Positions 17,887-26,542 of a stretch of DNA of 64,000 bases are shown here, one piece after another. How positions within the stretch are numbered: position 1 is the stretch's first letter; every line of letters starts with the position of its first letter. Origin of the DNA: Bradyrhizobiaceae bacterium (GTDB lineage Bacteria > Pseudomonadota > Alphaproteobacteria > Rhizobiales > Xanthobacteraceae). The stretch lies in NCBI GenBank assembly GCA_020853885.1, contig JADYXZ010000014.1:248001-312000 (forward strand), in the 5' to 3' direction. The notes beneath the pieces are model-generated. The model saw only the letters and a list, made by a program, of their open reading frames with translations. It did not search any database and was not told where the DNA came from. The translations under genes were made by a program, and so were the position numbers.

Positions 17887-18561
17887 CTATCCGCCGTAGC
17901 GGCTCAGCCGTTCCAGATCGAGCACCGTGATGCCGCCGTGCTCGACCCGGAGGAGCCCCTCGCCTTCCAGCACCTTCAGGTTCTTGTTCACGATCTGCCG
18001 CGACAGGCCGGAGAGTTCGCCGATCTCTTCCTGCGTGATGTCGATGTGCGGCCCGAGCCGCGGATAGAGCACGGGGTTGAACAGCCAGGCGATGTTGCGC
18101 GCGAGCCGTCCCGGCGCGTCGAGCAGCCGGTGATATTCAGCGAGCGCGATGAAGTGCCCGAGCCGCTCGTTGATCTGCCGCACGAGGAAGCGGTTGAAGC
18201 CGACGCTGTTCTCGAACAGCCAATGGAACGTGGCCGCGTTCATCATCGCGATCTCCGAGTCGCGCAGCGCCATCACGTCGTAGCGGCGCGGTTCCCGCTT
18301 CAGCACCGTGCCTTCGCCGAACCAGCCGCCGGGCGGCACGCCGATGAAAGCGGTCGCCTTTCCCGAGCTCGAGATGAGTCCGATCTTCGCAAGCCCGCTG
18401 ACGACGCCGGTCCAGTGCTCGAGCCGGTCGCCGACATGGCAGACATAGGTGCGCTTCGGGTATGCCTTGACGGTCATCCCCTTCCGCGCGCGCTCAAGCT
18501 CATCTTCCTTCAGGTCGCGCGCCCAATCGGCGAAGCTCTGCAATTGTTCGGCCGGGATCAC
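17887..18561 (-). CDS. Crp/Fnr-family transcriptional regulator
   Basis: The 224-residue protein has an N-terminal cyclic-nucleotide-binding-like beta-roll (about residues 30-140; YVCHVGDRLEHW, GGWFGEGTVL) and a C-terminal winged helix (ITQEEIGELSGLSRQIVNKNLKVLE, helix-turn-helix about 180-205). It lacks the N-terminal cysteine cluster of FNR, so it is unlikely to be an oxygen sensor of that type. The cAMP-binding Arg/Ser signature of E. coli Crp is not obvious. It lies between the indolepyruvate oxidoreductase gene and the ligase/transporter operon on the same strand, and probably controls one or both. Confidence 0.88.
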   Translation of the reverse strand: MIPAEQLQSFADWARDLKEDELERARKGMTVKAYPKRTYVCHVGDRLEHWTGVVSGLAKIGLISSSGKATAFIGVPPGGWFGEGTVLKREPRRYDVMALRDSEIAMMNAATFHWLFENSVGFNRFLVRQINERLGHFIALAEYHRLLDAPGRLARNIAWLFNPVLYPRLGPHIDITQEEIGELSGLSRQIVNKNLKVLEGEGLLRVEHGGITVLDLERLSRYGG

Positions 18562-18642
18562 GTATCCTGTCCGCCAGCGTTGGATGATTGGCTTCCTGCG
18601 AGTATCGCCCGCCGCGACCGCCGCACAAGCGGCATGACGGTC

Positions 18643-21600
18643 CTACTCGGCGGCAGCGGGAATGCGCACCTCGCGGCCTGCTGCCGCCCCGGCGCGGAAT
18701 TGCGCGAGCAATTCGGCCTCCTCAGCTCTGGCTGCTGCCAAATGCCGCTCCTTCACCGGGCCGAAACCCCGGATCTTCTCGGGGATCGACGCGATCGCCA
18801 CGGCCAGCGCGTGGTTCTCCGGCTTCAGCGCCGCGGTCAGTTCCTCGACGAGCACCCCGTACTCCGCGATGAGTGCACGCTCCCGCTTCCGCTCCGCGGA
18901 CCAGCCGAACGGGTCAAGCGCCGTGCCGCGCAGGAACCTGAGCTTCGCGAGCGCCCGGAATCCGCTCATCATCCACGGGCCGAAGCTGATCTTCTTCGGC
19001 CGGCCGGTCGCGGGGTCCATGCGCGCGAGCAAGGGCGGTGCGAGATGGAATTCGAGCCGCAGATCGCCATCGAACGAAGCGGCCACCTGCTTCGCGAACG
19101 AGCCGTCAGTGTAGAGCCGCGCCACCTCGTACTCGTCCTTGTAGGCCATCAGCTTGAAGAGATAACGCGCGACCGCCTCCGTCAGCGCATGATCTGCGGC
19201 CATGCGCGACTCGGCCGCGCGCACGCGCTCGACGGTCGCGCGATAGCGCGCCGCATAGCGCGCATTCTGATAGGCGGTGAGGAATTCCGCCCGCCGCGCA
19301 ATCATTTCTTCGAGCGACGTGGAGAACCGGCGTGCATCGGTCGAGACCTCTTCCGGACGCGCGAGTGCCGCGACCGCATCGAGATCGACGGCGGCGCGGC
19401 GGCCCCAGGTGAACGCCGCCTTGTTCAGTTCCACCGCCTCGCCGTTCAGCTCGATCGCGCGCAGGATCGCTTCCGCCGAGATCGGCAGCCCGCCGAGCTG
19501 ATAGGCGAAGCCGACGAGAAAGACGTTCTGCGCAAGCGAGACGCCGAACAGCGCCGTCGCGAGCCGCGATGCATCGACGAACCGCACACGCTCCCGGCCC
19601 GCCGCCTGCACGATCGCGCGCTTGATGCGTTCGGTCGGCAGCGAATAATCGGCGTTGCGCGTGAACGCGCCCGGCAGTGTCTCGTGCGTGTTGATGACGA
19701 CGGTGGTGGCGCCGGGCTTAACTGCGGCCAGCACCTTCTTGCCGCCGGCGACGACGATATCCCCGCCGAGGATGAGGTCGGCCCCGCGCGCCGGCACGCG
19801 GATCGCGTGGATGTCCTCGGGCTTCTCGGCGATGCGGATGTGCGACAGCACTGCCCCGCCCTTTTGCGCCAGCCCCGCCATATCGACGATACCGCAGGCT
19901 TTGCCTTCGAGGTTCGCCGCCATGCCGATCAGCGCGCCGATCGTCACCACACCGGTTCCGCCGATGCCCGTGACCACGATCCCGAAATTGTGATCGATCG
20001 CCGGCAGCGCCGGCTCCGGCAGCGCGGCCCATTGCTCCGGCAGCATCGCCGGCGCCGGATGCTTCAGCTTCGCGCCGTGCACAGTGACGAGCGCCGGACA
20101 GAAGCCTTTCAGGCAGGAATAGTCCTTGTTGCAGGCGGACTGATCGATCTCGCGCTTGCGGCCCCACTCGGTTTCCAGCGGCTGGATCGCCACGCAGTTC
20201 GACTGCACGCCGCAATCGCCGCAGCCCTCGCAGACAAGCTCGTTGATGAGGATGCGCTTGTCGGGATCAGGGAACGCGCCACGCTTCCTCCGCCGCCGCT
20301 TCTCCGCCGCACAGGTCTGATCGTAGATCAGCACGGTGACGCCGGGGATTTCCGCGAGCGACCGCTGCACCGTGTCGAGTTCTTCGCGGTGATGGATCGT
20401 GACGCCGTTCGGCCACTCCGTTCCCTTCGGATACTTCCACGGCTCGTCGGTGACGACGGCGATCTTCTTCGCGCCCTCGGCGGCCACCTGGCGAGCGATC
20501 GTCGGTACGTCGAGCCCGCCGTCGTTCTTCTGCCCGCCGGTCATGGCAACGGCATCGTTGAACAGGATCTTGTAGGTCATGCTCGTGCCGGATGCGATCG
20601 CGGCGCGAAGGGCGAGATAGCCCGAGTGGTTGTAGGTGCCGTCGCCGAGATTCTGAAAGACGTGGCCGCGCTTGGAGAACGGCGCCTCGCCGATCCAGTT
20701 CGCGCCTTCGCCGCCCATCTGCGTGAAGCCGAGCGTGTTGCGGTCCATGAACTGGACCATGTAGTGGCAGCCGATGCCGGCGTACGCCCGCATGCCTTCC
20801 GGCACCACCGTCGATGTGTTGTGCGGGCAGCCCGCGCAGAAATAGGGATCGCGCGTAGCGATGTTCGGCGTCTCGGCCGCGACCCGCTGTGCTTCCTTTA
20901 AGTAAGCGACGTGCTTCGCCAGCTCCTCGTTGTGTCCGTATTTCAGGAGCCGGTCGCCGATGCAGATGGCGATATCGTTCGGATCGAGCGCGCCCTTGAT
21001 CGGGAAGAGCCAGTTGCCCTGCTCGTCCTTCTTGCCGATGCAGACCGGCTGGTTTGCCGTGCCGTAAAGCTCCTCGCGCACCTGCACCTCGATGAGCGAG
21101 CGCTTCTCCTCCACGACGATGATGAGATCGAGCCCCTTGGCGAACTCGGCAAGCTCCAGCCGCGACAGCGGATAGGGGCAGGCGACCTTGAACAGCCGGA
21201 TACCGAGCTCGTTGCACTTCACCTCGTCGATGCCGAGCTCGTCGAGCGCCTGCCGCACGTCGAGATAGGACTTGCCGACGGTCGCAATCCCGATCTTCGG
21301 CGTGCGCCCGCCCGAGGTGACCCACTTGTTCAGCTTGTTCGCGCGCACGAAGGCGAGCATGGCGTCGCGCTTGTAGTCGTGCAGCCGCGCTTCCTGGCCC
21401 AAAATTGTATCGACGAGGCGGATATTGAGCCCGCCATCCGGCATCCGGAAATCAGAGGGCAATTCGATCTTCACCCGGTCGAGGCTGCCATCAATGACGG
21501 CGGTCGATTCCACCGTCTCGTGCACGCACTTGAGCGCGACCCACGAGCCGCAGAAGCGGGACATCGCCCAGCCATAGAGGCCGTAGTCGAGGATCTCCTG

Positions 21601-22128
21601 CACGCCCGCCGGATTGAGGATCGGAATGACGAGATCGACGAAATTGAACTCGGTCTGGTGCGCGGTGGTGGACGATTCCGCCGTGTGGTCGTCGCCCATC
21701 AGTGCGAGCACGCCGCCATGCCTCGACGTGCCGGCGAGATTGGCGTGGCGGAAGACGTCGCCGGTGCGGTCGACGCCCGGCCCCTTGCCGTACCAGATGC
21801 CGAACACGCCATCGAACTTGCCTTCGCCGCGCAGCTCCGCCTGTTGCGTGCCCCAGAGCGCCGTCGCCGCGAGGTCCTCGTTCAGGCCCGCCTGAAAGAC
21901 GACGTCGTGCTGGTCGAGGAAGCGCTTCGCCCGCATGAACTGCTGGTCGAGGCCGCCGAGCGGCGAGCCGCGATAGCCGGAGACATAACCTGCCGTGTTG
22001 AGGCCCGCCCGCCGGTCGCGCTCTTTCTGCATCATGCAGAGGCGGATCAGCGCCTGATAGCCGGTGACGAAGACCGGGCTCTTCTCGAGATCATATTTGT
22101 CGTCGAGGGTGACGGGTTTCAGCGTCAT
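18643..22128 (-). CDS. Indolepyruvate:ferredoxin oxidoreductase, fused alpha-beta type
   Basis: A protein of about 1161 residues. It has an N-terminal pyruvate-oxidoreductase PYR-like domain (VSGYRGSPLGGLDQQ, VWYGKGPGVDRTGDVFRHAN as GKGPGVDRTGD) and a ThDP domain (GIGCHYM, GGEGANWIGEAPF, LGDGTYNHSG). A ferredoxin-like segment follows (CEGCGDCGVQSNC, then SACNKDYSCLKGFCP). The gamma domain has GIGGTGVVTIGALIGMAA and DMAGLAQKGGAVLSHIR. It oxidatively decarboxylates aryl-pyruvates, or related 2-oxo acids, to aryl-acetyl-CoA using ferredoxin. An ATG at 22170 would add 14 residues; I prefer 22128 because GGAGAAGG lies just upstream. It is followed by the regulator gene and then an acyl-CoA ligase operon, consistent with aryl-acid metabolism. 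Confidence 0.92.
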   Translation of the reverse strand: MTLKPVTLDDKYDLEKSPVFVTGYQALIRLCMMQKERDRRAGLNTAGYVSGYRGSPLGGLDQQFMRAKRFLDQHDVVFQAGLNEDLAATALWGTQQAELRGEGKFDGVFGIWYGKGPGVDRTGDVFRHANLAGTSRHGGVLALMGDDHTAESSTTAHQTEFNFVDLVIPILNPAGVQEILDYGLYGWAMSRFCGSWVALKCVHETVESTAVIDGSLDRVKIELPSDFRMPDGGLNIRLVDTILGQEARLHDYKRDAMLAFVRANKLNKWVTSGGRTPKIGIATVGKSYLDVRQALDELGIDEVKCNELGIRLFKVACPYPLSRLELAEFAKGLDLIIVVEEKRSLIEVQVREELYGTANQPVCIGKKDEQGNWLFPIKGALDPNDIAICIGDRLLKYGHNEELAKHVAYLKEAQRVAAETPNIATRDPYFCAGCPHNTSTVVPEGMRAYAGIGCHYMVQFMDRNTLGFTQMGGEGANWIGEAPFSKRGHVFQNLGDGTYNHSGYLALRAAIASGTSMTYKILFNDAVAMTGGQKNDGGLDVPTIARQVAAEGAKKIAVVTDEPWKYPKGTEWPNGVTIHHREELDTVQRSLAEIPGVTVLIYDQTCAAEKRRRRKRGAFPDPDKRILINELVCEGCGDCGVQSNCVAIQPLETEWGRKREIDQSACNKDYSCLKGFCPALVTVHGAKLKHPAPAMLPEQWAALPEPALPAIDHNFGIVVTGIGGTGVVTIGALIGMAANLEGKACGIVDMAGLAQKGGAVLSHIRIAEKPEDIHAIRVPARGADLILGGDIVVAGGKKVLAAVKPGATTVVINTHETLPGAFTRNADYSLPTERIKRAIVQAAGRERVRFVDASRLATALFGVSLAQNVFLVGFAYQLGGLPISAEAILRAIELNGEAVELNKAAFTWGRRAAVDLDAVAALARPEEVSTDARRFSTSLEEMIARRAEFLTAYQNARYAARYRATVERVRAAESRMAADHALTEAVARYLFKLMAYKDEYEVARLYTDGSFAKQVAASFDGDLRLEFHLAPPLLARMDPATGRPKKISFGPWMMSGFRALAKLRFLRGTALDPFGWSAERKRERALIAEYGVLVEELTAALKPENHALAVAIASIPEKIRGFGPVKERHLAAARAEEAELLAQFRAGAAAGREVRIPAAAE

Positions 22129-22396
22129 CGCCTTCTCCGCCGCGGCGGCACTTTTTGCCCGCGCCGTCATTAGATAGGGACGGACTCACTCAATGCACCG
22201 TTACGGGAAAAGTCGCACAGGGTTTGCCCGCGCGCAATTTCGTTTCGCGGGCAACTGCTGACGAAAAATTGCACGGCCAAAGCCTTTTCCGCATTTTGGC
22301 GCAACGCAGCAAGAATGCCTAACTTTATCGGGAGGCTCCACGGCGATTCGCCTTTCCGCAGCCGCGGAGACCAAACCTCACAGCCGGAGCATCCGC

Positions 22397-22777
22397 ATGA
22401 GTGCCGCCAGAGTGAACGTGCGTTACATGGTCGACGACGTCGACGCGGCCATCGCCTTCTACACATTGCATCTCGGCTTCGCGCTTCTCTCCAGCGCCGC
22501 ACCGGCCTTCGCCGACGTGACCCGCAGAGACCTGCGGCTGCTCCTCAGCGGCGCGACAAGCTCCGCCGGGCGGCCCATGCCCGACGGGCGCAAACCGGAG
22601 CCCGGCGGCTGGAACCGATTCCAGCTCGTGGTTGATGACCTGGCTGCAGAGGTGGAACGCCTTCGCGCGGCCGGCCTGAAGTTCCGCAACGAGATCGTGA
22701 CCGGCCCCGGCGGCTCGCAGATCCTGCTGGAAGACCCGTCTGGCAATCTGATCGAGCTCTTTCAGCCGCGGAAATGA
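22397..22777 (+). CDS. VOC-family (glyoxalase/bleomycin-resistance fold) protein
   Basis: The 126-residue single-domain protein has two beta-alpha-beta-beta-beta units: VRYMVDDVDAAIAFYTLHLGF at the N terminus, FQLVVDDLAAEVERLRAAGLKF in the middle and LLEDPSGNLIELFQP at the end. Metal-ligand candidates include the Glu in IELF. VOC proteins include isomerases, dioxygenases and resistance proteins; no specific substrate can be given. The gene is divergent from the indolepyruvate oxidoreductase gene, with a 268-nt gap in which I see no other feature. Confidence 0.85.
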   Translation: MSAARVNVRYMVDDVDAAIAFYTLHLGFALLSSAAPAFADVTRRDLRLLLSGATSSAGRPMPDGRKPEPGGWNRFQLVVDDLAAEVERLRAAGLKFRNEIVTGPGGSQILLEDPSGNLIELFQPRK

Positions 22778-22829
22778 TATAGGCGGCCCGCCCCGGAAGC
22801 AGGGCGACAGAAAACAACGGGAGAAGAAA

Positions 22830-23261
22830 ATGTCGATTGCTGCGTTCGATCCGATATCCGCCCTCTTCGGCGGCGCTTTGATCGGCGTCGCCGCTACGCT
22901 GCTGCTGTTCCTGAACGGCCGCATCGCCGGCATCAGCGGCATCTTCGGGGACTTCCTCGACGCGAGCGCCGCCGAGCGCGGCTGGCGGCTCGCGTTCCTG
23001 GCCGGACTGATCGCAGCACCGCTGCTCCTCGCGGCGGCAGGTCAGGCCATGCCGAACCCGACGATGCCCGCAAGCTGGGCCGTCATCATCGGCGCGGGCT
23101 TGCTCGTCGGCGTCGGCACGCGGCTCGCCGGCGGCTGCACGTCGGGTCACGGCATCTGCGGCCTCGCCCGCTTCTCGCCCCGCTCGATCGTCGCCACCGG
23201 CGTGTTCATGGCGACCGCCGTCATCGTCGTCGCCATCGTGCGGCACGGACTGGGAGCCTGA
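22830..23261 (+). CDS. YeeE/YedE-family membrane protein, first half (PmpA-like)
   Basis: The 143-residue protein has four predicted membrane helices and the motif GGCTSGHGICGLARFS near residue 105, with conserved cysteines typical of YeeE/YedE (TsuA-type) sulfur-compound transporters. It is one of a split pair with the next gene, which starts 3 nt after its stop. Family members move thiosulfate or other sulfur species across the inner membrane; the substrate here is inferred only. ATG at 22830, with GGGAGAAGAAA upstream. Confidence 0.88.
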   Translation: MSIAAFDPISALFGGALIGVAATLLLFLNGRIAGISGIFGDFLDASAAERGWRLAFLAGLIAAPLLLAAAGQAMPNPTMPASWAVIIGAGLLVGVGTRLAGGCTSGHGICGLARFSPRSIVATGVFMATAVIVVAIVRHGLGA

Positions 23262-23264
23262 GCA

Positions 23265-23711
23265 ATGGGCATGATCCTCGGCGGCCTCGTCTCCGGCCTG
23301 ATCTTCGGCATCGGCCTGGTTGTCTCCGGCATGACGCAGCCGGAGAAGGTGCTCGGCTTCCTCGACCTCTTCGGCACCTGGGATCCGACGCTCGCCTTCG
23401 TCATGGCCGGCGCGCTGCTCGTCGCCGCACCGGGATTCTATTTCGTGCACGGACGAGGACGCCCGATCGTCGCCGCGCATTTCCGCTGGCCGACGCGGAA
23501 CGACGTCGACCGCCCGCTCGTCGTCGGCTCCGCGCTGTTCGGCGTCGGCTGGGGACTGGTCGGCCTCTGCCCCGGCCCCGCGATCGCCAACGTCGCGACC
23601 GGCATGCCGCAGGTCATCGCCTTCGTCGTGGCGATGGGCGCCGGCATGGTCGGGCTCGATCTCTGGCGCCGCCGCGAAGCGATCGGCCACGAGGCGCGCG
23701 ACGCGGCCTAG
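23265..23711 (+). CDS. YeeE/YedE-family membrane protein, second half (PmpB-like, DUF6691)
   Basis: The 148-residue protein has four predicted membrane segments and the motifs GLVVSGMTQPEKVLGFLD and GVGWGLVGLCPGPA, with one conserved Cys. With the preceding gene it probably forms the two halves of one transporter. The stop codon overlaps the convergent SDR gene stop (CTAG at 23708-23711), so the two transcripts end on each other without any terminator or repeat. Confidence 0.88.
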   Translation: MGMILGGLVSGLIFGIGLVVSGMTQPEKVLGFLDLFGTWDPTLAFVMAGALLVAAPGFYFVHGRGRPIVAAHFRWPTRNDVDRPLVVGSALFGVGWGLVGLCPGPAIANVATGMPQVIAFVVAMGAGMVGLDLWRRREAIGHEARDAA

Positions 23712-24481
23712 CCGGCACCCCCCAGAAGAAGCCCGCCGTCGGCAACGATGGCAGTCCCGGTGATGTAGCTGCCGGCGGCCGACGCCAGCAGCAGGAAGGC
23801 GCCGTCGAGATCGCCTTCCTCGCCGAAGCGGCCCATCGGGATCTGGCGCGTCAGTTTTGCGCCCTCGCCGGTCAGGTAGTCCTGGTTGATCTCGGTGACG
23901 AACCAGCCGGGGGCGATCGCGTTCACGCGAATGCCCTTGAAGGCGAGCTCGAGCGCGAGCGCCTTGGTGAGCTGGACGACCCCCGCCTTGGCGACGGAAT
24001 AGGCGATCGTGCCCTTGGACACACCGAAGCCGGCGATCGACGCGGTATTGACGATCGTGCCCGTCTTCTTCGCGGCGAGCAGGCGCCGCGCCGCCTCCTG
24101 CGCGGTGAAGAACACCGCATCGAGATCGATGGCGAGCACCCGCCGCCATTCCGCTTCGGAGAGCTCGACCGCGCGGTTCGAGTGCGCGACGCCGGCATTG
24201 TTGACGAGGAGCGTCACCGTGCCGAACGCCTGTTCCGCCGCATCGAACGCCCGGCCGATGGCCGCGCGGTCGGTGACGTCCGCTTCGGCCACGGCGGCGC
24301 GGCCGCCCGCTTTCTCGATCTTCCCGGCAAGCGCCTGCAGCCGGTCGGCGCGCCGCGCCACCAGCACGACGGCCGCACCGTTGGCGGCGGCCACTTCCGC
24401 GAAGCGTGCGCCGAGCCCGCTCGAAGCGCCGGTCACGAGCGCCACCTGCCCGTCGAGCCTGAATAGTTTTCCTGCGTCCAT
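23708..24481 (-). CDS. Short-chain dehydrogenase/reductase
   Basis: The 257-residue SDR has the cofactor motif TGASSGLG (about residue 18), NNAG (about 95), and catalytic Ser/Tyr/Lys in ASIAGFG and YSVAKAG (about residues 150-170). Arg residues follow the first strand (VLVARRADRL), which favours NADP(H). The product is not predictable. The gene lies 8 nt after dctM and is the last gene of the TRAP permease operon, so it may act on the transported acid. The ATG at 24481 starts MDAGKLFRLDG; a GTG two codons upstream is possible. Confidence 0.9.
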   Translation of the reverse strand: MDAGKLFRLDGQVALVTGASSGLGARFAEVAAANGAAVVLVARRADRLQALAGKIEKAGGRAAVAEADVTDRAAIGRAFDAAEQAFGTVTLLVNNAGVAHSNRAVELSEAEWRRVLAIDLDAVFFTAQEAARRLLAAKKTGTIVNTASIAGFGVSKGTIAYSVAKAGVVQLTKALALELAFKGIRVNAIAPGWFVTEINQDYLTGEGAKLTRQIPMGRFGEEGDLDGAFLLLASAAGSYITGTAIVADGGLLLGGAG

Positions 24482-24489
24482 GTTCACCC

Positions 24490-25884
24490 CTATCCGTACA
24501 GAAGCCGCGGCAGCCAGGTCGCGAGCCCCGGAAAGAACCACAGGACGAGGAGCCCCGACAACTGCAAGAGCACGAACGGCACCGCCCCGCGATAGATGTC
24601 CCCGGTAGCGATTTCCGGCGGGGCCGCCCCCCGGAGGTAAAAGAGCGTCGCCCCCACCGGCGGCGTCAGGAACGAGGTCTGCAGGTTCACCGCGATCATC
24701 ACCCCGAGCCAGACCGGATCGACCCCCTCCATGCGCAAGAGCACCGGTCCCGCCACCGGCACGACGATGAAGATGATCTCGAGGAATTCGAGATGGAAGC
24801 CGAGCACGAAGATCGCCGCCATCACCACCGCGACCGCCGTGAAGGTGCCGCCCGGCAGCGACGACAGTAGCCGGTGCACCGTGTCGTTGCCGCCGAAGCC
24901 CCAGAACACCAGGCTGAACAGCGTCGCGCCGATGAGGATGAGAAAGATCATGCTGGTGATCTGCACGGCGGTGCCGAGCGCCGCCAGCAGCACATCCCAA
25001 AGATCGCGCCGGTTCGCGCGCCCGGCGAGCCGCAGGAAGGCCAGCAGCATTGCGCCGACGGCACCGACGGCGGCAGCCTCCGTCGGCGTCGCAATGCCGC
25101 CGAGGATGGAGCCGAGCACCGCGACGATCAGCGCAAGCGGCGCAAGGAGCGCGCGCACGGCCTCACCGAGGCCGAGCGGCGCAAGCGCAGCAAGCGGCGG
25201 CGAGCGCTCGGGCGCCACGAACGCCACCGCTGCTTGGTAAAGGAGATAGAGGCCCGCGAGCATCAGGCCGGGAAACAGCGCACCCGCGAACAGGTCGCCA
25301 ACCGTGACCGTCTCCGGCGCGAGCACACCCTCGGCGAGCTGCGCCTGCTGATAGGCATTGGCGAGCTGGTCGCCGAGCACCACGAGCACCGTGGCAGGCG
25401 GAATGATCTGCGTCAGCGTCGCCGCCGCCGCCACCGAGCCGCAGGCGAGGCGCTTGTCGTAGCCCGCACGCAGCATCACCGGCAGCGCGATCAGGCCCAT
25501 GGTGACGGCCGTCGCGCCGATGACGCCGGTGGAGGCGGCGAGCAGTGCGCCCACGATCGTCACCGAATAGCCGAGCCCGCCGGGGATGCGGCCGAACATC
25601 CGCCCGAGCGCCTGCAGAAGGTCCTCCGCCACCTTCGAGCGCTCGAGCATCGCGCCCATGAAGACGAAGAGCGGAATCGCGATCAGCACCTCGTTCGTCA
25701 TCACGCCGTAGATGCGCTGCGGCAGCGCCTGCATGAGCGAGAAGTCGAACGCGCCGAGGAGATGCCCGAGGAACGCGAACAGGAGCGCGGTCCCGCCGAG
25801 CGCGAACGCCACCGGATAGCCGGTGAGCAGCAGGCCGATCACGGCCACGAACATGACGAGGTCGAGCGTCTCGGCGAGCGCCAC
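24490..25884 (-). CDS. TRAP transporter large permease, DctM type
   Basis: A 464-residue membrane protein with about 12-13 helices. DctM features are GYPVAFALGG near the N terminus, IPLFVFMGAMLERSKVAEDLL, GALLAASTGVIGATAVTMGLIALP, QIIPPATVLVVLGDQLA and the C-terminal VNLQTSFLTPPVGATLFYLRG. It imports an organic acid using a Na+ or H+ gradient with DctQ and a periplasmic DctP protein. No DctP gene is adjacent or elsewhere in the window. It follows dctQ by 3 nt. Confidence 0.93.
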   Translation of the reverse strand: MALAETLDLVMFVAVIGLLLTGYPVAFALGGTALLFAFLGHLLGAFDFSLMQALPQRIYGVMTNEVLIAIPLFVFMGAMLERSKVAEDLLQALGRMFGRIPGGLGYSVTIVGALLAASTGVIGATAVTMGLIALPVMLRAGYDKRLACGSVAAAATLTQIIPPATVLVVLGDQLANAYQQAQLAEGVLAPETVTVGDLFAGALFPGLMLAGLYLLYQAAVAFVAPERSPPLAALAPLGLGEAVRALLAPLALIVAVLGSILGGIATPTEAAAVGAVGAMLLAFLRLAGRANRRDLWDVLLAALGTAVQITSMIFLILIGATLFSLVFWGFGGNDTVHRLLSSLPGGTFTAVAVVMAAIFVLGFHLEFLEIIFIVVPVAGPVLLRMEGVDPVWLGVMIAVNLQTSFLTPPVGATLFYLRGAAPPEIATGDIYRGAVPFVLLQLSGLLVLWFFPGLATWLPRLLYG

Positions 25885-25887
25885 GAG

Positions 25888-26397
25888 CTAGCGTCCCGCG
25901 TCCGGCGCGCGCAGCGCGCCCGCGGCGCGGACGATCTCCGCCACGCCCTGCAGGATCAGGAGAGCTGCGAAAAGCGGAATCGCCGTCTTCAGGAGAAAGA
26001 CCAGCGGCAGGCCCGAGGTTTCCTGCGAGCCTTCGAGGATCGCCCAGGACCGCGCCACATAGGGGATGGAGGTCCAGAGGATCAGTCCCACCATCGGGAA
26101 CAGCAGGAACAGCGTGCCGAGAAGATCGACGAGCGCGCGGCCCCGCAGCCCCGCGTCGCGATAGAAGACATCGACGCGCACATGCGCGTCCGCCTTCAGC
26201 GTCCAGGCCGCAGCAAGGAGAAAGGCAAAGGCATGGGCATAGACGACCGACTCCTGCAGCCGGATCGAGCCCGTGCCGAACACGTAGCGCAGCAGCACCA
26301 CCGCGAACTGGATGAGGACGACGGCGAGCACGAGCCAGGCGGCGGCGCGGCCGATCGCGGTGGAGAGGCGGTCGATGCGATCGGCGAGGCGGAGCAT
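25888..26397 (-). CDS. TRAP transporter small permease, DctQ type
   Basis: The 169-residue protein has four hydrophobic helices and the DctQ pattern IGRAAAWLVLAVVLIQFAVV near the N terminus and TLKADAHVRVDVFY in the centre, where the family usually has HVRVD. It forms the membrane complex with DctM. The ATG at 26397 (MLRLADRIDRL) is preferred to a GTG six codons upstream. The upstream gap holds a family B palindromic repeat. Confidence 0.9.
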   Translation of the reverse strand: MLRLADRIDRLSTAIGRAAAWLVLAVVLIQFAVVLLRYVFGTGSIRLQESVVYAHAFAFLLAAAWTLKADAHVRVDVFYRDAGLRGRALVDLLGTLFLLFPMVGLILWTSIPYVARSWAILEGSQETSGLPLVFLLKTAIPLFAALLILQGVAEIVRAAGALRAPDAGR

Positions 26398-26426
26398 GGC
26401 CGGGTTATAGCCCACGCCCCTTACGT

Positions 26427-26536
26427 CGTCCCGGCCAAGCGCCGCGAAGCGGCGCGCGAGCCGGGACCGTCATCAGGGAATCGCAAGACGGTCCCGGGTC
26501 TCGGCAGGCTGGCGCCTGCCTCGCCCGGGACGACGA
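26427..26536. repeat. Palindromic repeat, family B, copy 1
   Basis: CGTCGTCCCGGCC with a GCGCCGCGAAGCGGCGCGCGAG inner hairpin, then GGGACCGTC and GACGGTCCC arms, and finally CGCCCGGGACGACG. This complex palindrome of about 110 nt sits between dctQ and the NicO-type gene, both on the minus strand, and separates two transcription units. Confidence 0.82.
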
Positions 26537-26542
26537 TTCTGT

